From Dimargaris cristalligena (taxonomy: Eukaryota > Kickxellomycota > Dimargaritomycetes > Dimargaritales > Dimargaritaceae): DNA of 64,000 nt. A program made the position numbers and the translations under genes. Positions within the stretch are counted from its first letter, which is position 1; every line of letters starts with the position of its first letter. The notes beneath the pieces were generated by a model. The model was not told where the DNA came from, did not search any database, and was given only the letters and a program-made list of their open reading frames with translations. Positions 9,842 to 21,521 of this stretch are shown piece after piece. The stretch is from positions 80,427 to 144,426 of the forward strand of contig JANBQC010000011.1 in assembly GCA_027576995.1 (NCBI GenBank), read 5' to 3'.

Positions 9842-11860
9842 TTAGACACGTGGGCTTTTGGGGATACTGCCCTGATCCGACACCAATACTGGAGTGGGAG
9901 ACCCCTGGACGGATGGCACTACGCCCGAAGCTCGCCGAGACTGAACCGGTGTTGGAATCGGGTCCGCCGTCTGGTCAGCGGGCATGGACCGTTTGATACC
10001 CACACAGGAGAGACATTTGTACCACATCCGTCGGAAGAAGGCGGCAGCACGTCCAAAGTCGGATTGGTTCAGCATACTGATGACTTCGTCCACGGGTTTG
10101 CCCTTAGTTTCGGGTACGAAGAAAAGGACAAACAAGGTGAACGCACCGGTAATAGCGGCGAAAGGCACGAAGGTGGCATCGCCGAGTCCGGACTGCAGAC
10201 TGGGGAAAATCAGACCCACGATAAAATTGCAGAACCAGTTGAGAATCATGCACCACGACGACGCGGCTGATTGGGCGTAGGTGGGGAAGGTTTCCGTCAT
10301 GAACAACCACGGGGTTACGCCGAGACCCACGGCGAAAAAGGCAATGAAGAGGAACACGAACACGATCACCAGCACGTCACTGTTGGCGGCCGACGCAATG
10401 ACAATAACGATGGACGACACGGTCATCCCACCGGCACTGATGAGGGTGAGGATCTTACGACCTAAACGATCAACCAAACCCATGGTAATCACGGTCATGA
10501 CCACGTTCAAACCACCCGTACCGACCGTAATGTGTTGCGGCGTTTGGCTGTTGCTAAACAGTTTGTCGAAGATGGAGGTCGAGTAAAACATGACCCCGTT
10601 GATACCTGAGAGCTGTTGGACCGCACTGAACACTGAGGCGAAAAGCAAAGGTTTGAACAAATGGTACGGCCCACCCCCGCGACCGCGCAGCAACTGCCAC
10701 ACGTTAATGGAGTTGGTGCCCTGGGGCCGGAAGCGGGACTCGCCGCGACCTCCCCCACCTCCTTCGCCGGTGTCGGAGGCCAGGGCAATCTCGCCATCGC
10801 CGTCTGATTCGGACGTCGGCGGCGAAGCTCCTTCCACGGAATGACGGCGGCCGTCTTCGCCCTTCGTTTCACCGATGGGGTTAGCAATTCGCGTGGTGTC
10901 GGGCGTTTTGACGTCAGCTTGCTTTTCGTCGCCGTCCTTGGTCTGGCCCGCGGCATCCCCCTTATCACTGTCCGAATCGGACGCATTAAGGCGTGGTGAA
11001 CCGTCTCCGGCGCCCTGGGGATTCATGATTTCGTATAATTCCTCACTCACGTCTCGCCCACCGCGCAGCCGTTTGAGCGCATGTTCGGCGTCGCTAATGC
11101 GACCCTGTAGAACGAGGTAACGTGGGGTTTCGTTAATGAACAAACAGCCGATCATTTGGCCGATACCCACCAGGGCCGGAATGATGGTAAGCACGCGCCA
11201 CACGGGCGGGGACGACAGGCCCAGACCGAGACATTCGACCACCAGAATACCCAACACAATGAATAATTGGTTCATGGCGCCTAAGGCACCGCGGGCTTCC
11301 ACGGTCGCAATCTCGCTCAGGTAGGTGGGGGAAATAACGCACGCCCCACCACAGCCGATACCCACGATGGTGCGGCCCACGACCAACTGGGTAACGGAAC
11401 TGGTGGTGGAAACGAGTAGACTGCCTACAATAAGGAACAGGTTATTCCAGATCATCGCCCCACGCCGGCCCAGGCGGGTAATACCCGGACCGCCGAGGAC
11501 ACCGCCAATAAGGCCACCGATGGCGAACATAGCCACGGCCATACCCCATTGGAAATTGTCCATGGGGATACAGTCCGGCAAGCCACCTTGCTTGTGATCG
11601 GGGGGCACCACGCCATTACAGAACCGAATGACGTTTTCGGGGATATTAAACACCGAGGTGTTGTAACCGTTGTTGAAGGAACCTAGACTAGCAATAACGG
11701 CTGAGAAGATCATGTATTTGGGCGTAGACGCTATTATTTCCCGCCGGGAATGTGGCTCATCGGTGGTAGTGACGGCGGCGGTGGGATTTAGATCACTGGC
11801 CGTATCCACCTCCCCCATGGAGGAAGGAGCAGGCGAGCTTTTTTTTAACAAGGACTTCAT
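9842..11860 (-). CDS. MFS sugar porter (GLUT/HXT-like) with enlarged central loop
   Basis: A single exon of 672 residues encoding a twelve-helix facilitator. Sugar-porter signatures occur in order: GRRG after TM2 (131-134), RTIVGIGCGG (163-172), the loop-6 motif NETPRYL (243-249, a variant of PESPRWL), QQLSGING in TM7 (415-422), DRLGRK (464-469), and PETKGKPVDEV after TM12 (583-593). The QLSG and PETKGK motifs favour a hexose facilitator at the plasma membrane. The intracellular loop between TM6 and TM7 is unusual: residues about 281-382 form an acidic Ser/Gly/Asp-rich insert, including a run of Gly, making the loop much longer than the roughly 65 residues usual in GLUTs. The N-terminal 45 and C-terminal 60 residues are Ser/Pro-rich and cytosolic. 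Substrate (glucose or another hexose) and direction are inferred from the family. Confidence 0.93.
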   Translation of the reverse strand: MKSLLKKSSPAPSSMGEVDTASDLNPTAAVTTTDEPHSRREIIASTPKYMIFSAVIASLGSFNNGYNTSVFNIPENVIRFCNGVVPPDHKQGGLPDCIPMDNFQWGMAVAMFAIGGLIGGVLGGPGITRLGRRGAMIWNNLFLIVGSLLVSTTSSVTQLVVGRTIVGIGCGGACVISPTYLSEIATVEARGALGAMNQLFIVLGILVVECLGLGLSSPPVWRVLTIIPALVGIGQMIGCLFINETPRYLVLQGRISDAEHALKRLRGGRDVSEELYEIMNPQGAGDGSPRLNASDSDSDKGDAAGQTKDGDEKQADVKTPDTTRIANPIGETKGEDGRRHSVEGASPPTSESDGDGEIALASDTGEGGGGGRGESRFRPQGTNSINVWQLLRGRGGGPYHLFKPLLFASVFSAVQQLSGINGVMFYSTSIFDKLFSNSQTPQHITVGTGGLNVVMTVITMGLVDRLGRKILTLISAGGMTVSSIVIVIASAANSDVLVIVFVFLFIAFFAVGLGVTPWLFMTETFPTYAQSAASSWCMILNWFCNFIVGLIFPSLQSGLGDATFVPFAAITGAFTLFVLFFVPETKGKPVDEVISMLNQSDFGRAAAFFRRMWYKCLSCVGIKRSMPADQTADPIPTPVQSRRASGVVPSVQGSPTPVLVSDQGSIPKSPRV

Positions 11861-14800
11861 TACAGCGATAGCATGGGTATGGTAGCGAAATAGCGGTTAA
11901 CTGGCAACTGAAAAAGGCGAGTTGGAAATAGCTATAGGCGGGGGAGTGTGGCCGGTTGAAGTAGTAATAATGCAAGGGAAGGGAGTGTGGCTGGTCAGTT
12001 AGTATGTGTGTGGGTGGATGTACAGGGCAGGATCAGGTGCTTTGCTGCATGTCATAGGGAGGCTGCAGAGTGACGAAATAAGGTAAGCAGCTTAGTTTAA
12101 CGATTAATATTAAGAAATCGGAAAGATTAAAAATAGGCAAAAACAAATAAATCAACCGGCTTAAATAAAGCAAGGTGAAACGAATGTAGCCAAACAGGAA
12201 GTTTGTGCCAGCCAAAGGAAAACAGATAAGGTGGTCTAGATGTACTATCCTATTTAAACCGGATGTGGCGAAGCCCAACCAGCCCTAACTTGAGGTCTAC
12301 TGAGGTGGTTTTAACAGGGTCCAAGCAAAGGCCAACCCCTGAATAGACTCAGTCTGCAGATAACCAAACGAGAGTGAAGATTAGCGGAGCAACAGGTATC
12401 ACGTATGGGCGGAAATTCCAACGAAGAAAAGAACAACCAGAGAATTGGAAAGGGGAGGGAGGGAGAAGGTGCTCAGTTGAACGTTGCTGGTAGAGGGTAT
12501 GGAAACTAACTGGATGCCACTTACTGTTTGATAAGTCCACGAAAGGATAGACAGAGAGAGATAGAGGGAGGGATTCAGCAAAAATTACTGGTTTAGCTAC
12601 CCGTTTAGATCAAGGCAACGCGAAACACGTCCAGGGGCCCGTAGGAGCACCAGGGGAAGTATCGAATAGTGTACGAACGTAGGTCAAGGGTCTTGAATTC
12701 GGTACAAGGTGAATCCCGAAATTAGGGTAGTTTGAAATGAAAATTGGCGGAAAAGGGAAATGAATCAAAAAGTATACACAGCTCACCACAAGGGATTGAA
12801 TGAAGTGGTTAGTGGTGGTGGTAGCGTGAGCAAAACAATTAGAATACGGAATAGTCTACCTAATACCCTTTAAGATGAGAAAAGTTGGAATTTGATTAAT
12901 AGAAATTGGTACATTTGGCTTGTTCGAAACCAAGGTGAATCGAAGGCGAAACATAAACCATTTATATTAAAATTCGGTTCGGCGGCAGCGGGGTTTCACT
13001 TAGGCGGTCTGTGAGTCCGAGACCGGCGCAGGAAAACTGCAACCCTCCTCCCCTCCCTTCCCCTTCTATACTACACTACACTATACTATACTTTTGTTTA
13101 ACCGATACTCTCACTCATTGCTAATGAATCCACCCACCCCACCCCCTCCTATTAAACCTCTCCCTCACATGGTGAAGGGGGAGGGAGACTTTGCGGATGC
13201 AAAATGGCCGAAGGGAAAATTTGTCGAAGGAGGCGGACATGATGCATTTGGCAATGGCTGGGCGTGGTTTTAGATTACATATTGCCTTCTACTCTCCCCC
13301 TGATGGACTCTACGGGTAATAAAGAGGTGGAGGGAAATAAGTGGCTGTGAATGAAATCCCTGCGACCAGTGTAGGAAGGGTGAGAGTAGTCATTTGGGTA
13401 GCAAAGCAGCTTGGTTGTGTATATGGTAGTAGTGGAGATGGTGGTCAGGGTATAAGTAAGGGTATAGCACTCTAGGCCCATTTGCTTGATTTGGTGCATA
13501 GTAGGTAGCCCTAACACCCCCAAACCCTCGCTACCGGTATCCCTTAGTTTCAGTCAAAGAATCCCAACTTAGCTGTTTAATCGCAAATGGCCCAATGAAT
13601 ACAGTGCACCCGTTATTGACCGGTATAGTTCCGATGAGAACGGAAAAGTCAGTTGACTACCAATCCCAGGCACCGCTACTGCAAACATCGGTCCCCCCAG
13701 ACATTGTATCGTTATCGCAAAGGTAATGGCAATAACTGTGGGGACGAGGGCGATGGTTGCGATAGGGGCCGGCACATGGCTGCAAGGGGACTGCCACGGA
13801 GGAGTAGCGAGACCACGGTGGCTTATACGTGATATATTAGTTCACGGATAAACTAGCCAAATCCCTATCTCTCTCTCCTCATCCTCCTTGATTATTATAC
13901 CCGGTGGGGCTTATCATTATACTAAACGTTAGTCCAGAAGACATGTCCAAAGCCTTTCCGGTCCACCACAATAGCCACTATTCCATTCAGCCCCCAAGTA
14001 ATCTCGGCACATTGATGTCACCGTGGGGTGATTGCATTTGAAAACGGTGCTCAGTATACCCTGCTCAATTCATAAGGCCACATATAGTACAGCGATACCC
14101 TTGTCCGATTCGGAACCACCCCTATATCATCATAGCAATACATGGATATCTGATGGAGGGAAACTAATGGCTACTAGACAACCGGCTAAGTAAAATCTTG
14201 CCCTTTTGCTTCTCGAAGGATTCTGTAAAGCCACGCATTTTTGCTATATGTTTACACTGATATATTATCGAATGCATTATAAAAAGTGGGGGATAGTTCA
14301 TTATCATGTTCGCCCGGACATTCAATAAATAGTGATATTTAGGTGGATATACCCAAAATAATGAGGCTAGTAGATAGAATAAGCCACTGGCTTGTGCGGC
14401 ACAAGTATATTGAACGGCAATGTAAAAATAAGAGGGAACGGAATTTTAGACCAGTAAAATCATGTTTACCAAGGGGAGAATTCGTTTTACAGCCAGACCG
14501 AACTTCCCCCATATGCAACTACCTAAACCGCCTCCGCCCTTCATAATCAGGCTTGGGGATTGGGCAATCGATGGGATGGTAACACATTGAAAACCAGTGT
14601 CATTTTAGCCAGGTTTTTATTTTACTTTAGTCCTCGTGTCAACAAGCCGACAATAATGAATAAATCAAGGCAAAAGGACAAATGCCGAATAGGAATTGAG
14701 TGGGTCTATATCAGCGCCGGATTTAACCCAGTGACTAACTTCTGCCACACCTTTGGCAGTGTTAGTCATACCCAGGTATTCTCCCACTGTGTGGTCCTTT

Positions 14801-15482
14801 AGGATTTTCAACCGATGGGCAATGTTGGGAGATTCAGTATTACCAGAGCTCACAACTCTTAGCTGCACTGCTCACACTGAACCTCCTCGGCATTACTTGA
14901 AGCACTTCCTTACAACACTATTTATAGTGGTTAAAGTGATTGGCGAAAAATGCAATTATTAGATGGATTTTTAATATCTTGCCTTCAAAAAGCCCGCCCT
15001 TCTAATCACCATACCCATATAGATATTTGGCACATACGAGCCGCTTAAAACCACCCGTGTTTTCCGTCCCTTGGCCTATTATACTACTTAGTTTACGGAT
15101 CTTATTGTGCACCCAGCTGTGTGACCTTAGCGCGTGCACTGATCATATTCCAAAAGCCGAATCGTCTATTAATTGACTGTCTCCCTTAAATTAACACTCA
15201 GTTCGCAATTCCCCCAGTTGGATAGCGTTAAAGGCTGTAGTAGAAGCGCTGCATAATACATACCTTCAGACAACATTGATACTATTATTTATTATATATA
15301 TATATATATATACATTTATGATGACCCCGATGCAAATATATATTTAAATATAATTGTACAGATGTTGAAACGATAGCTGGTAGCAGTCATTATCATTTAT
15401 TCCTGTAAGCCAGCGTCAATCTGGGGTTCGATAAAATGATCTATATATTGCGGAATATACGATTTTGATCTCGAGACAACCT
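11861..15482. other. 3.6-kb non-coding interval
   Basis: No supported gene. The first 800 bases are purine-rich on the plus strand, so pyrimidine-rich in the sense direction of the sugar transporter, whose leader and promoter they probably contain. The segment 13020-13270 is pyrimidine-rich on the plus strand. From 13800 to 15480 the DNA is AT-rich without coding bias. Confidence 0.45.
15293..15312. repeat. (TA)n microsatellite
   Basis: About ten tandem TA units in AT-rich non-coding DNA. Confidence 0.9.
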
Positions 15483-15911
15483 TCACTTATGGCTAGGCGG
15501 ATTTTGGGAGTTGGCGGCGTAGTTGTTAGGGAGGTGACGGGCCCATTCCTCGGGTACTGGTCGAGGAGTATGCCTTACTTGTTCACTGGGGGATAAGGTA
15601 GCAATTTGGTTTCCAGCCTCATCCATAAAGCCGAGTTTATAGGACCAAGTGGGCACCATTAACGGGTCAGAGGATGCACTGCCGTTGTCCGTACTCGCGT
15701 AAACGGGCGGAATTGCGCTATGGTCACCGATAGACTCGCCGGCGGGGTGGTAGTTTGTAAACCCATACGCACTGGACCAAGAGGCATACGGCATTTGGGA
15801 GGTAGTTGGTTTGGCGGGAGAGTTGCCTATTTCGATGGGTTGAGTGAGAGCTCCATTATAGAACAAAGCGACCGCCACGATACTGTACGCAAGACGACCA
15901 GGAAATGACAT
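15483..15911 (-). CDS. Possible small secreted protein (orphan)
   Basis: A 142-codon frame with an N-terminal signal peptide (MSFPGRLAYSIVAVALFYNGALTQ, likely cleavage near residue 24). The mature part is Pro/Ser/Asn/Tyr-rich, with one Trp-containing stretch (SYASW, PTWSYKLGF) and no cysteines, so it is not a classical disulfide-rich effector. I recognise no domain. The credible signal peptide, the length and the absence of a better explanation on the other strand are the only support. It could be a secreted or wall-associated protein, or a chance frame; transcript data would decide. Confidence 0.45.
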   Translation of the reverse strand: MSFPGRLAYSIVAVALFYNGALTQPIEIGNSPAKPTTSQMPYASWSSAYGFTNYHPAGESIGDHSAIPPVYASTDNGSASSDPLMVPTWSYKLGFMDEAGNQIATLSPSEQVRHTPRPVPEEWARHLPNNYAANSQNPPSHK

Positions 15912-18900
15912 AATTCAATAAAACAGCTGGGGTATACTTTAAAGAAAGATGATTATAGGATATCCACAGAATAATATAATATAGAGGTGTAAATATAATG
16001 GCTCATGCAAAAATAGATGGAAAGCGGTGTAAACTGTGAAGGGAGGTGTTTGGCAACGGACAGAGACACAGGTATGGTCAGCTTTATATATACCTAGCGC
16101 TGGGGCCATATCTAGACGGTCTTCACCACCAGTGCGTTCCTCTTGGATTATAGAACGTATTTCGCAGTCTCGCCTCAGCCCCCCTTTTTTTCGGATTCGG
16201 TAGAGGCTGGTTGTATTGGGTTCAAGTCGCACTAGACCACTTGGTCGTTACGCTACCTCGTCTGACAAGGCAGTGTCCACCAACGGAAGTAGCATAACCT
16301 CGGATTTGGTTAAAATATAATAGACGCGGCTAAGAGGAACTTCAGTGTAAATGGGGCAATTTGATAGTGGTAATAAAAATGACTATTGCATATCAGCTAT
16401 TCATTATTGTAATATAGTATATTCACTATAGGCTAAGTTTAGATTGGTTTCAACATTTTCTGGTCCGGGAGCGGGGAGTCCTTTAGAGGTGGATTGTATA
16501 TCTCTGCCTCAACGGTGGACACGAACGCGGTTTTTGATTATTGTGAAGGCTGGGGGAGGGTGTTGTTATCAATACAGCACCTAGTAACGATTGCCCCCGC
16601 GCCGGGTCTCACAGGCGCTAGTTACAAGAAGGGGATTTAACAATCCGCTTTACAAAAGAGGCTAATTTGCTAAATAGTCCCTCCTAACTCTACGTATCTG
16701 GGCTTGAGCACTACTTACTACCATCGCTGCAATTTAAATACTGTCTCCGGATTATTCAACTAACACCGCTCTACAAAAACCAGGATATCAAGAATTTACT
16801 AAACCAGTTTTTCATCAACCTAGCTTTTCCGACGGATTCGATGACGTGTTGTTTACCTACTTCGCCCTAGCTGATTCGTAAAATCTGAAACTAAGGGAGG
16901 AAGGGGGGTAGAAATAGCGGATTCATATGAAAATATATCGGATGATTGAACTCCGGTTATACAAGAGCGTTACAACGAGTAGTACAGGGCCACCGCCAAA
17001 TTGAAAATAGTATAGGCAATAATACGCGACTGGACACTCCCGAGTATTTGGAAGTATGGCCAAAAGTAGGGCGGGCCATCTCCTGCTACCTACTCCTCCC
17101 CATCCGATTTAAGGCAAAGTGTCGCTACACTTCTTTTACGCTTTCTGGCCAGACAGCCGGATGTATGAATATGGCTCGTTTTAGAAGTTAATGCAACTAA
17201 GGCTTTTTAGGAAACTACCATTTTCGGCGTTTCTTACCTTGGTCTAGCCTGGATAAAAGTAAGCAAGGCCTGCGCTGTATGATTTTAACATCTAGAGAAC
17301 AGTGACATATTTAGATACTATACATATATTATCATTTCTCCACTACATTTCCAAACTCCGGAATCTCCGGCTCTTTTTTCTTGGTATGGAAACGCCCAAA
17401 CCCAGCCCATGTATGTGCCGTTTAAAATTAGGGACGAGAATAAGCGGGGGGATGGTCGTTAGTGGTGATTTAAGACCGGTTTGTCGACTCACAGGGTCGA
17501 GTAACACCATGGCTATGTACATCCTCCATCACCACTATGTTTCCTCCAAGCTACGTAGGTGTAGCTCCGCTTGGTCGAATCGCTATTTTCAGACTGGCGG
17601 ATAGGAGCTAACCAAACAGCCACCCTTATTGGTAATTCGAAAGGGGCAGTGATATAATAGATTCAATAGGCCTTTGAATATCCCCCCACGGCTAATGTAG
17701 GGCAAGTGGTTTAAATGAGCAGCAATTTGGTAAACGGGTAAGCTGCTTTTGTATTTTAATAGCACTGTTTATAATACGTGTCCTATTAACTCCAAACTGA
17801 AACACCGTTCAGACGATGTGATTATAACGGAAGCATTACAGTACAGTTAGATATCATGTGAGTGGGTAATGAACACCATTAACATAAACCACATGTTAGT
17901 ATAGAGGATATCCACTAGCGCGAGACGGCGGTGGTTCTACTTACCTGGTGAATACCAAGCCAAACCTTCCCCCATTAGGTCCTCGGGGTAAGAAGGGTTT
18001 CGATACGAGACGCCCCGCATAATGAGGGTACGCCGCTAGTAGAACCTTGGGATGTTTCGTACAAGCCCTACGCTGTGACTCGATAAGCAACACCTGGCAT
18101 AGCGGAGTGGGAAAGTCCTCCTGTGGACTGTTTCACTCAGCAGGCCGGGGCCGTATCGGAGCCAAGTGGTGGAGTACGAGGTCAAGGGAGGAAGCAGTAG
18201 GGCTTACATGGCATACTCCCACCATGCTATACTAACCCTACACACTCACCCCACACCCCTGCTTATGCGTCGGGGTGGTAGAGAGAGGCGGATGCCGTTT
18301 TGGAGGATAATGGGTGAATTAGGGTCACAAGGACACCGAAGCAACGATGGCCGCCCCATTTGAGAAGGGATGTGATACACCACCACCAATGGCGAAGCCT
18401 GGTCGCGAGTGTTCATCGATGAAAGAGGCATGGGCCCCCCAGATTGACCAGCTACGAATCAGCCCTTCCAAGTATGGTGGATGGAAAATCAATGGCGCTG
18501 CTGCTGTGCTTACGCCTGTTCGCTTTCCTTTATATATTTAAATACATATATATTTAGTTGCGTAGTAGGTGCTGCCACTTTATAGTATACATGGTAAACC
18601 CACCAACCGCCTAAATGAGCGAAAGTATAGAGGGGTAAAACCAACGATTACTACATGGATTACGCGACAACCTTCACCCATTGGTGTGAGAGCCTGAAAC
18701 CATCATGACTAGAAAAAAAAGGGCCGTGGTATAGGTGGGTTGGAGAGGAAAATTGATGGTGAAGCCTGAGAGAGAGAGACTGTGAGTAGTGGAGTCGGTG
18801 GTGGTTTGGCGAATATTTTCCCCCTTGGGAGGGCTGTGTGTCTTTCCACTGCCCGGTTTTATAGCTTTGCTTCCTTCCCAGCTCGAAGCATTCCCTGCCC

Positions 18901-19317
18901 GCTTTGAGGTAAGTCGCTCTCGCCTATTATTATTAAACTTCGCCCAGCCTGTAATTGCCGCGTCTCAACCCATCCCCCCTTCTTCTCAGGCGTCGCGGGC
19001 TCTCAAGTAGCCGATGCGGCCCGCCTGGAACGAAGGGATTCCCCCGGCCCCTGTGTCACTCGCCGAAGGGGGGTGTTGGGCCAGTTCCAACAAAGTCACT
19101 TTGATAGTCAGTCAGCTCTCTAGGTGAACCTACACCGCCCTATCTATCTACTGCCATTTTTTTAACCTGGAATGTAGTAGCACTGGGGAAACCACCCTCT
19201 GTTCCACCTATACTTATTTGTGCATTCTTCCCTTTCCTGTCCTTTTCCAGATTGCCCTCGCTATACCCCCTCCTCCCCTCTGTTCCTACCCACTACATTC
19301 CTTATCCCGCCTTCAAC
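15912..19317. other. 3.4-kb non-coding interval with the 4E-BP promoter/leader at its end
   Basis: No supported gene. Short frames lack coding bias. The last 600 bases before 19318 become pyrimidine-rich on the plus strand and contain possible 5'-UTR splice signals (for example TTTTCCAG at about 19250), so the 4E-BP transcript probably starts well upstream of its ATG. Confidence 0.4.
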
Positions 19318-20597
19318 ATGACCGCCTCCACTACAACTCCGACTTCCGCTCGGCATATCCCCACCCGGCGTGCCCGGCCCGATGAGCAGATCCCCGAGGA
19401 TTACGGTACCACTCCCGGTGGAACGATCTTCTCCACCACCCCACGCGGTAAGCACACCCTAACCGTTGATAGTCCTGGCGGCCCCTGTCCCTCTAAAAAC
19501 CTATTCTTAGCCACCCTCCTGTTTAGGCGGGCGCTCCAACGGGTGTTGTATACCGCCAGCCACTGCACTTGATGATGTCCGGCTGTATCAGGCACGCCCT
19601 AAGCGTAGAGGGGGACGCTGTATAGAGGGAATCCCGGATTACATGCTACGTAAATGGTGTGTATGCCACTCCGAATCACTAGTCGACGAAAGCCCCTGGC
19701 CTAGCCTGGCGACATTGGATACCCAGCCAACTAAATGACCATCTGTTCACCTCCACGCTTTGCCCATTAAATCCTGTACCGAATACCCATTTGCGACGCA
19801 TATCGTCTGATTTATGATAGGAACCCGCATTGTCTACGGTCGCCAACAGCTCCTAGCCCTAAGTAACTCCCCCCTTTCGCAAACTCCTCCGTCGCGCATG
19901 AATGTGATTCCCGGGGTGACTGGCAGCTCGGCTGGGACCTACCGCGCACCCCATCTGGGGACCCAGCAGTCCACCCGTCCCGTCCACAGCAGTAATCTCC
20001 GCAGTGGCGGTGGCAGCAGCAACAGCAACAACAACAACCAACACCAGCCGCAGTCGTACTCCACCTCCACCGGAAACGGGGGCAAGCTGAGCTCATCGAT
20101 TGGCGGTAACCAACAACCCGGCTTCCGCGCGCCCCCCAATACCCCCGCCAACAAACTGGCTCTGCCCCAGCTCAACGGAGATAACCACCTGCTCAACAGC
20201 GCCGAACCACTGCCCAAACTTATGACCATGAGCTTAGAGGAACAGGCCGAGGAAGACGAGGAGCTTGACCCGCCCGTGACGGCGAACGCGGATGCCGATA
20301 AAGGTATGCAACAGACTCTAGGCTATACCCCAGCTTTCTCTCTATATTGATAGATTCAGTGGATTACGAAGGAATCATTGGCACCTTAGTTACTTTGATG
20401 CGATCGTCCGATGAGATGAAATATTTAACGTATTAGGGGAGGTACCAACCTCCTTCTATATCCCCCCATCAACACCATATACACCCTCTTGTTTTGGCTT
20501 CTCACCCCATCCTCTTGCTTCTGCTGTACTTTGCTGCCCCGTTTTACAATGCCAACTAACAGATAAGCACCCCGGTGTCTTTGAATTGGAAATGTAG
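19318..20597 (+). CDS. 4E-BP-type eIF4E-binding translational repressor (three exons)
   Basis: Exons are 19318-19447, 19821-20303 and 20563-20597. Together they make 648 nt and encode 215 residues. Introns are 373 and 259 bp, both GT-AG and phase 1. All landmarks of animal 4E-BPs appear in order: RAIP-like RHIP (12-15), DYGTTPGGT and STTP with Thr32 and Thr41 equivalent to human Thr37 and Thr46, the eIF4E-binding motif YGRQQLL (49-55, YxxxxL plus hydrophobic), NSP with Ser60 (human Ser65), QTPP with Thr65 (human Thr70), the lateral-binding IPGVT (73-77), and C-terminal FELEM (211-215), which fits the TOS consensus F-x-hydrophobic-D/E-hydrophobic. A Ser/Asn/Gln-rich linker (about 80-165) makes it longer than the 118-residue human protein. 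Known family role: unphosphorylated it blocks eIF4G from eIF4E; TORC1 phosphorylation releases it. The exon 3 assignment rests on frame, AG and the TOS match. An AATAAA lies at 21008. Confidence 0.88.
20304..20562 (+). other. Intron 2 of the 4E-BP gene
   Basis: The donor is GTATGC after AAAG and the acceptor is AACAG. If retained, translation would continue 15 codons and stop at 20348-20350, yielding a protein without the TOS-like tail. A CTAAC lies only a few bases from the AG, too close to be the usual branch site, so the branch point is probably elsewhere. Confidence 0.7.
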
Positions 20598-21521
20598 ACT
20601 CCGTAACCGTACGCTGACGCCAAACAGCTTCTCTGGCTCATGTTCGTGATATACATTTCCCTGCGTTACAAATATCCGTCCTACCCTATACTCCCTTTTT
20701 TTTATATATGTCCTTAGTACAACTGTGACCCTGCAGGCTAAACCCCCGCATTTCCCCTCGTAGTAGCCTCGCCTCTCTTCCAACCTCCGGAATTAATCCA
20801 TGGTCTACGTCCCCCTCCCTGTCGCGGACTAATTTTTTGCATTAATTCCACTATTCGTTGTGTATTTGTGACCAATTGTCCAATTTATAGCCCCCCTTCC
20901 CTTGTTTTGTAGTGCACTTGTTATATTGACTTTGTGCGTTCTTATTTTATATATTTTTTTTGTGGGAGACCCGTGTCGCTCCCCTGTAGCTTCAATACTA
21001 TGCCTTCAATAAAATGTGACTTAACCCACAACTATAAAACGACCGCTGCAATGAAAATCGCCCCTTAAATATATATTTCAAAGGATTATAATATCGATTT
21101 CAGCGATATCACGACAAATGAATTGACGCGGACTCCGATGCTTCGAGCAGCTTGATCTTAGAGTTACCGGGCTAGACTCTCAAGGCCGTTGTTTGAGAAA
21201 TGGGCTCCCCATCATCAACAAACAAACACATTTCCCCCCAGGCTGAACATCATTCCTTACAGATATTTCTATATGAATACTAATTCGTCACAAAGAGTCA
21301 CCTGGAAGATAGCGGTTATATTTATTAAATTCAGCAAGTGAGTTTTATTTTGAAGAAAACGGTGTGGCGTGTAATTGTCCCGCTCACGACCTACTTGACG
21401 AGAAGACAGATGTGAGAGAAGAGCAGCGGTGTGGAGAGACTGTTGTGATAGAGGGGGGAGGGTGTTGGGGAGAGGAAGGGGGGGAGATGTACATAATCAG
21501 CTATGTGTTACCGCTCTTTCT
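20598..21521. other. Convergent intergenic spacer
   Basis: About 920 bases between the 4E-BP (+) and eS10 (-) genes, T-rich on the plus strand near 20690-20960, with no supported frame. It probably holds both 3' UTRs. Confidence 0.4.
21008..21013 (+). terminator. AATAAA polyadenylation signal downstream of the 4E-BP gene
   Basis: A perfect AATAAA about 410 bases past the 4E-BP stop, after T-rich DNA. It is the first clear signal on the plus strand in this convergent spacer (20598-21521). Confidence 0.45.

Noticed and set aside
16185..16265. tRNA-like sequence on the minus strand (CCAAGTGGTCTAGTGCG resembling an A box, with partly complementary ends)
   Set aside because: The A-box-like part is a small palindrome (GACCAAGTGGTC); there is no proper B box, no pairing anticodon stem and no T-run terminator on that strand.
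18347..18541. 64-codon plus-strand frame with fairly even codon use
   Set aside because: Too short, no homology and no adjacent splice signals joining it to other coding sequence.
18909..18947. GTAAGT...CAG pair upstream of the 4E-BP gene as a 5'-UTR intron
   Set aside because: At 39 bp it is much shorter than the confirmed introns in this window (181-463 bp), so I do not call it.
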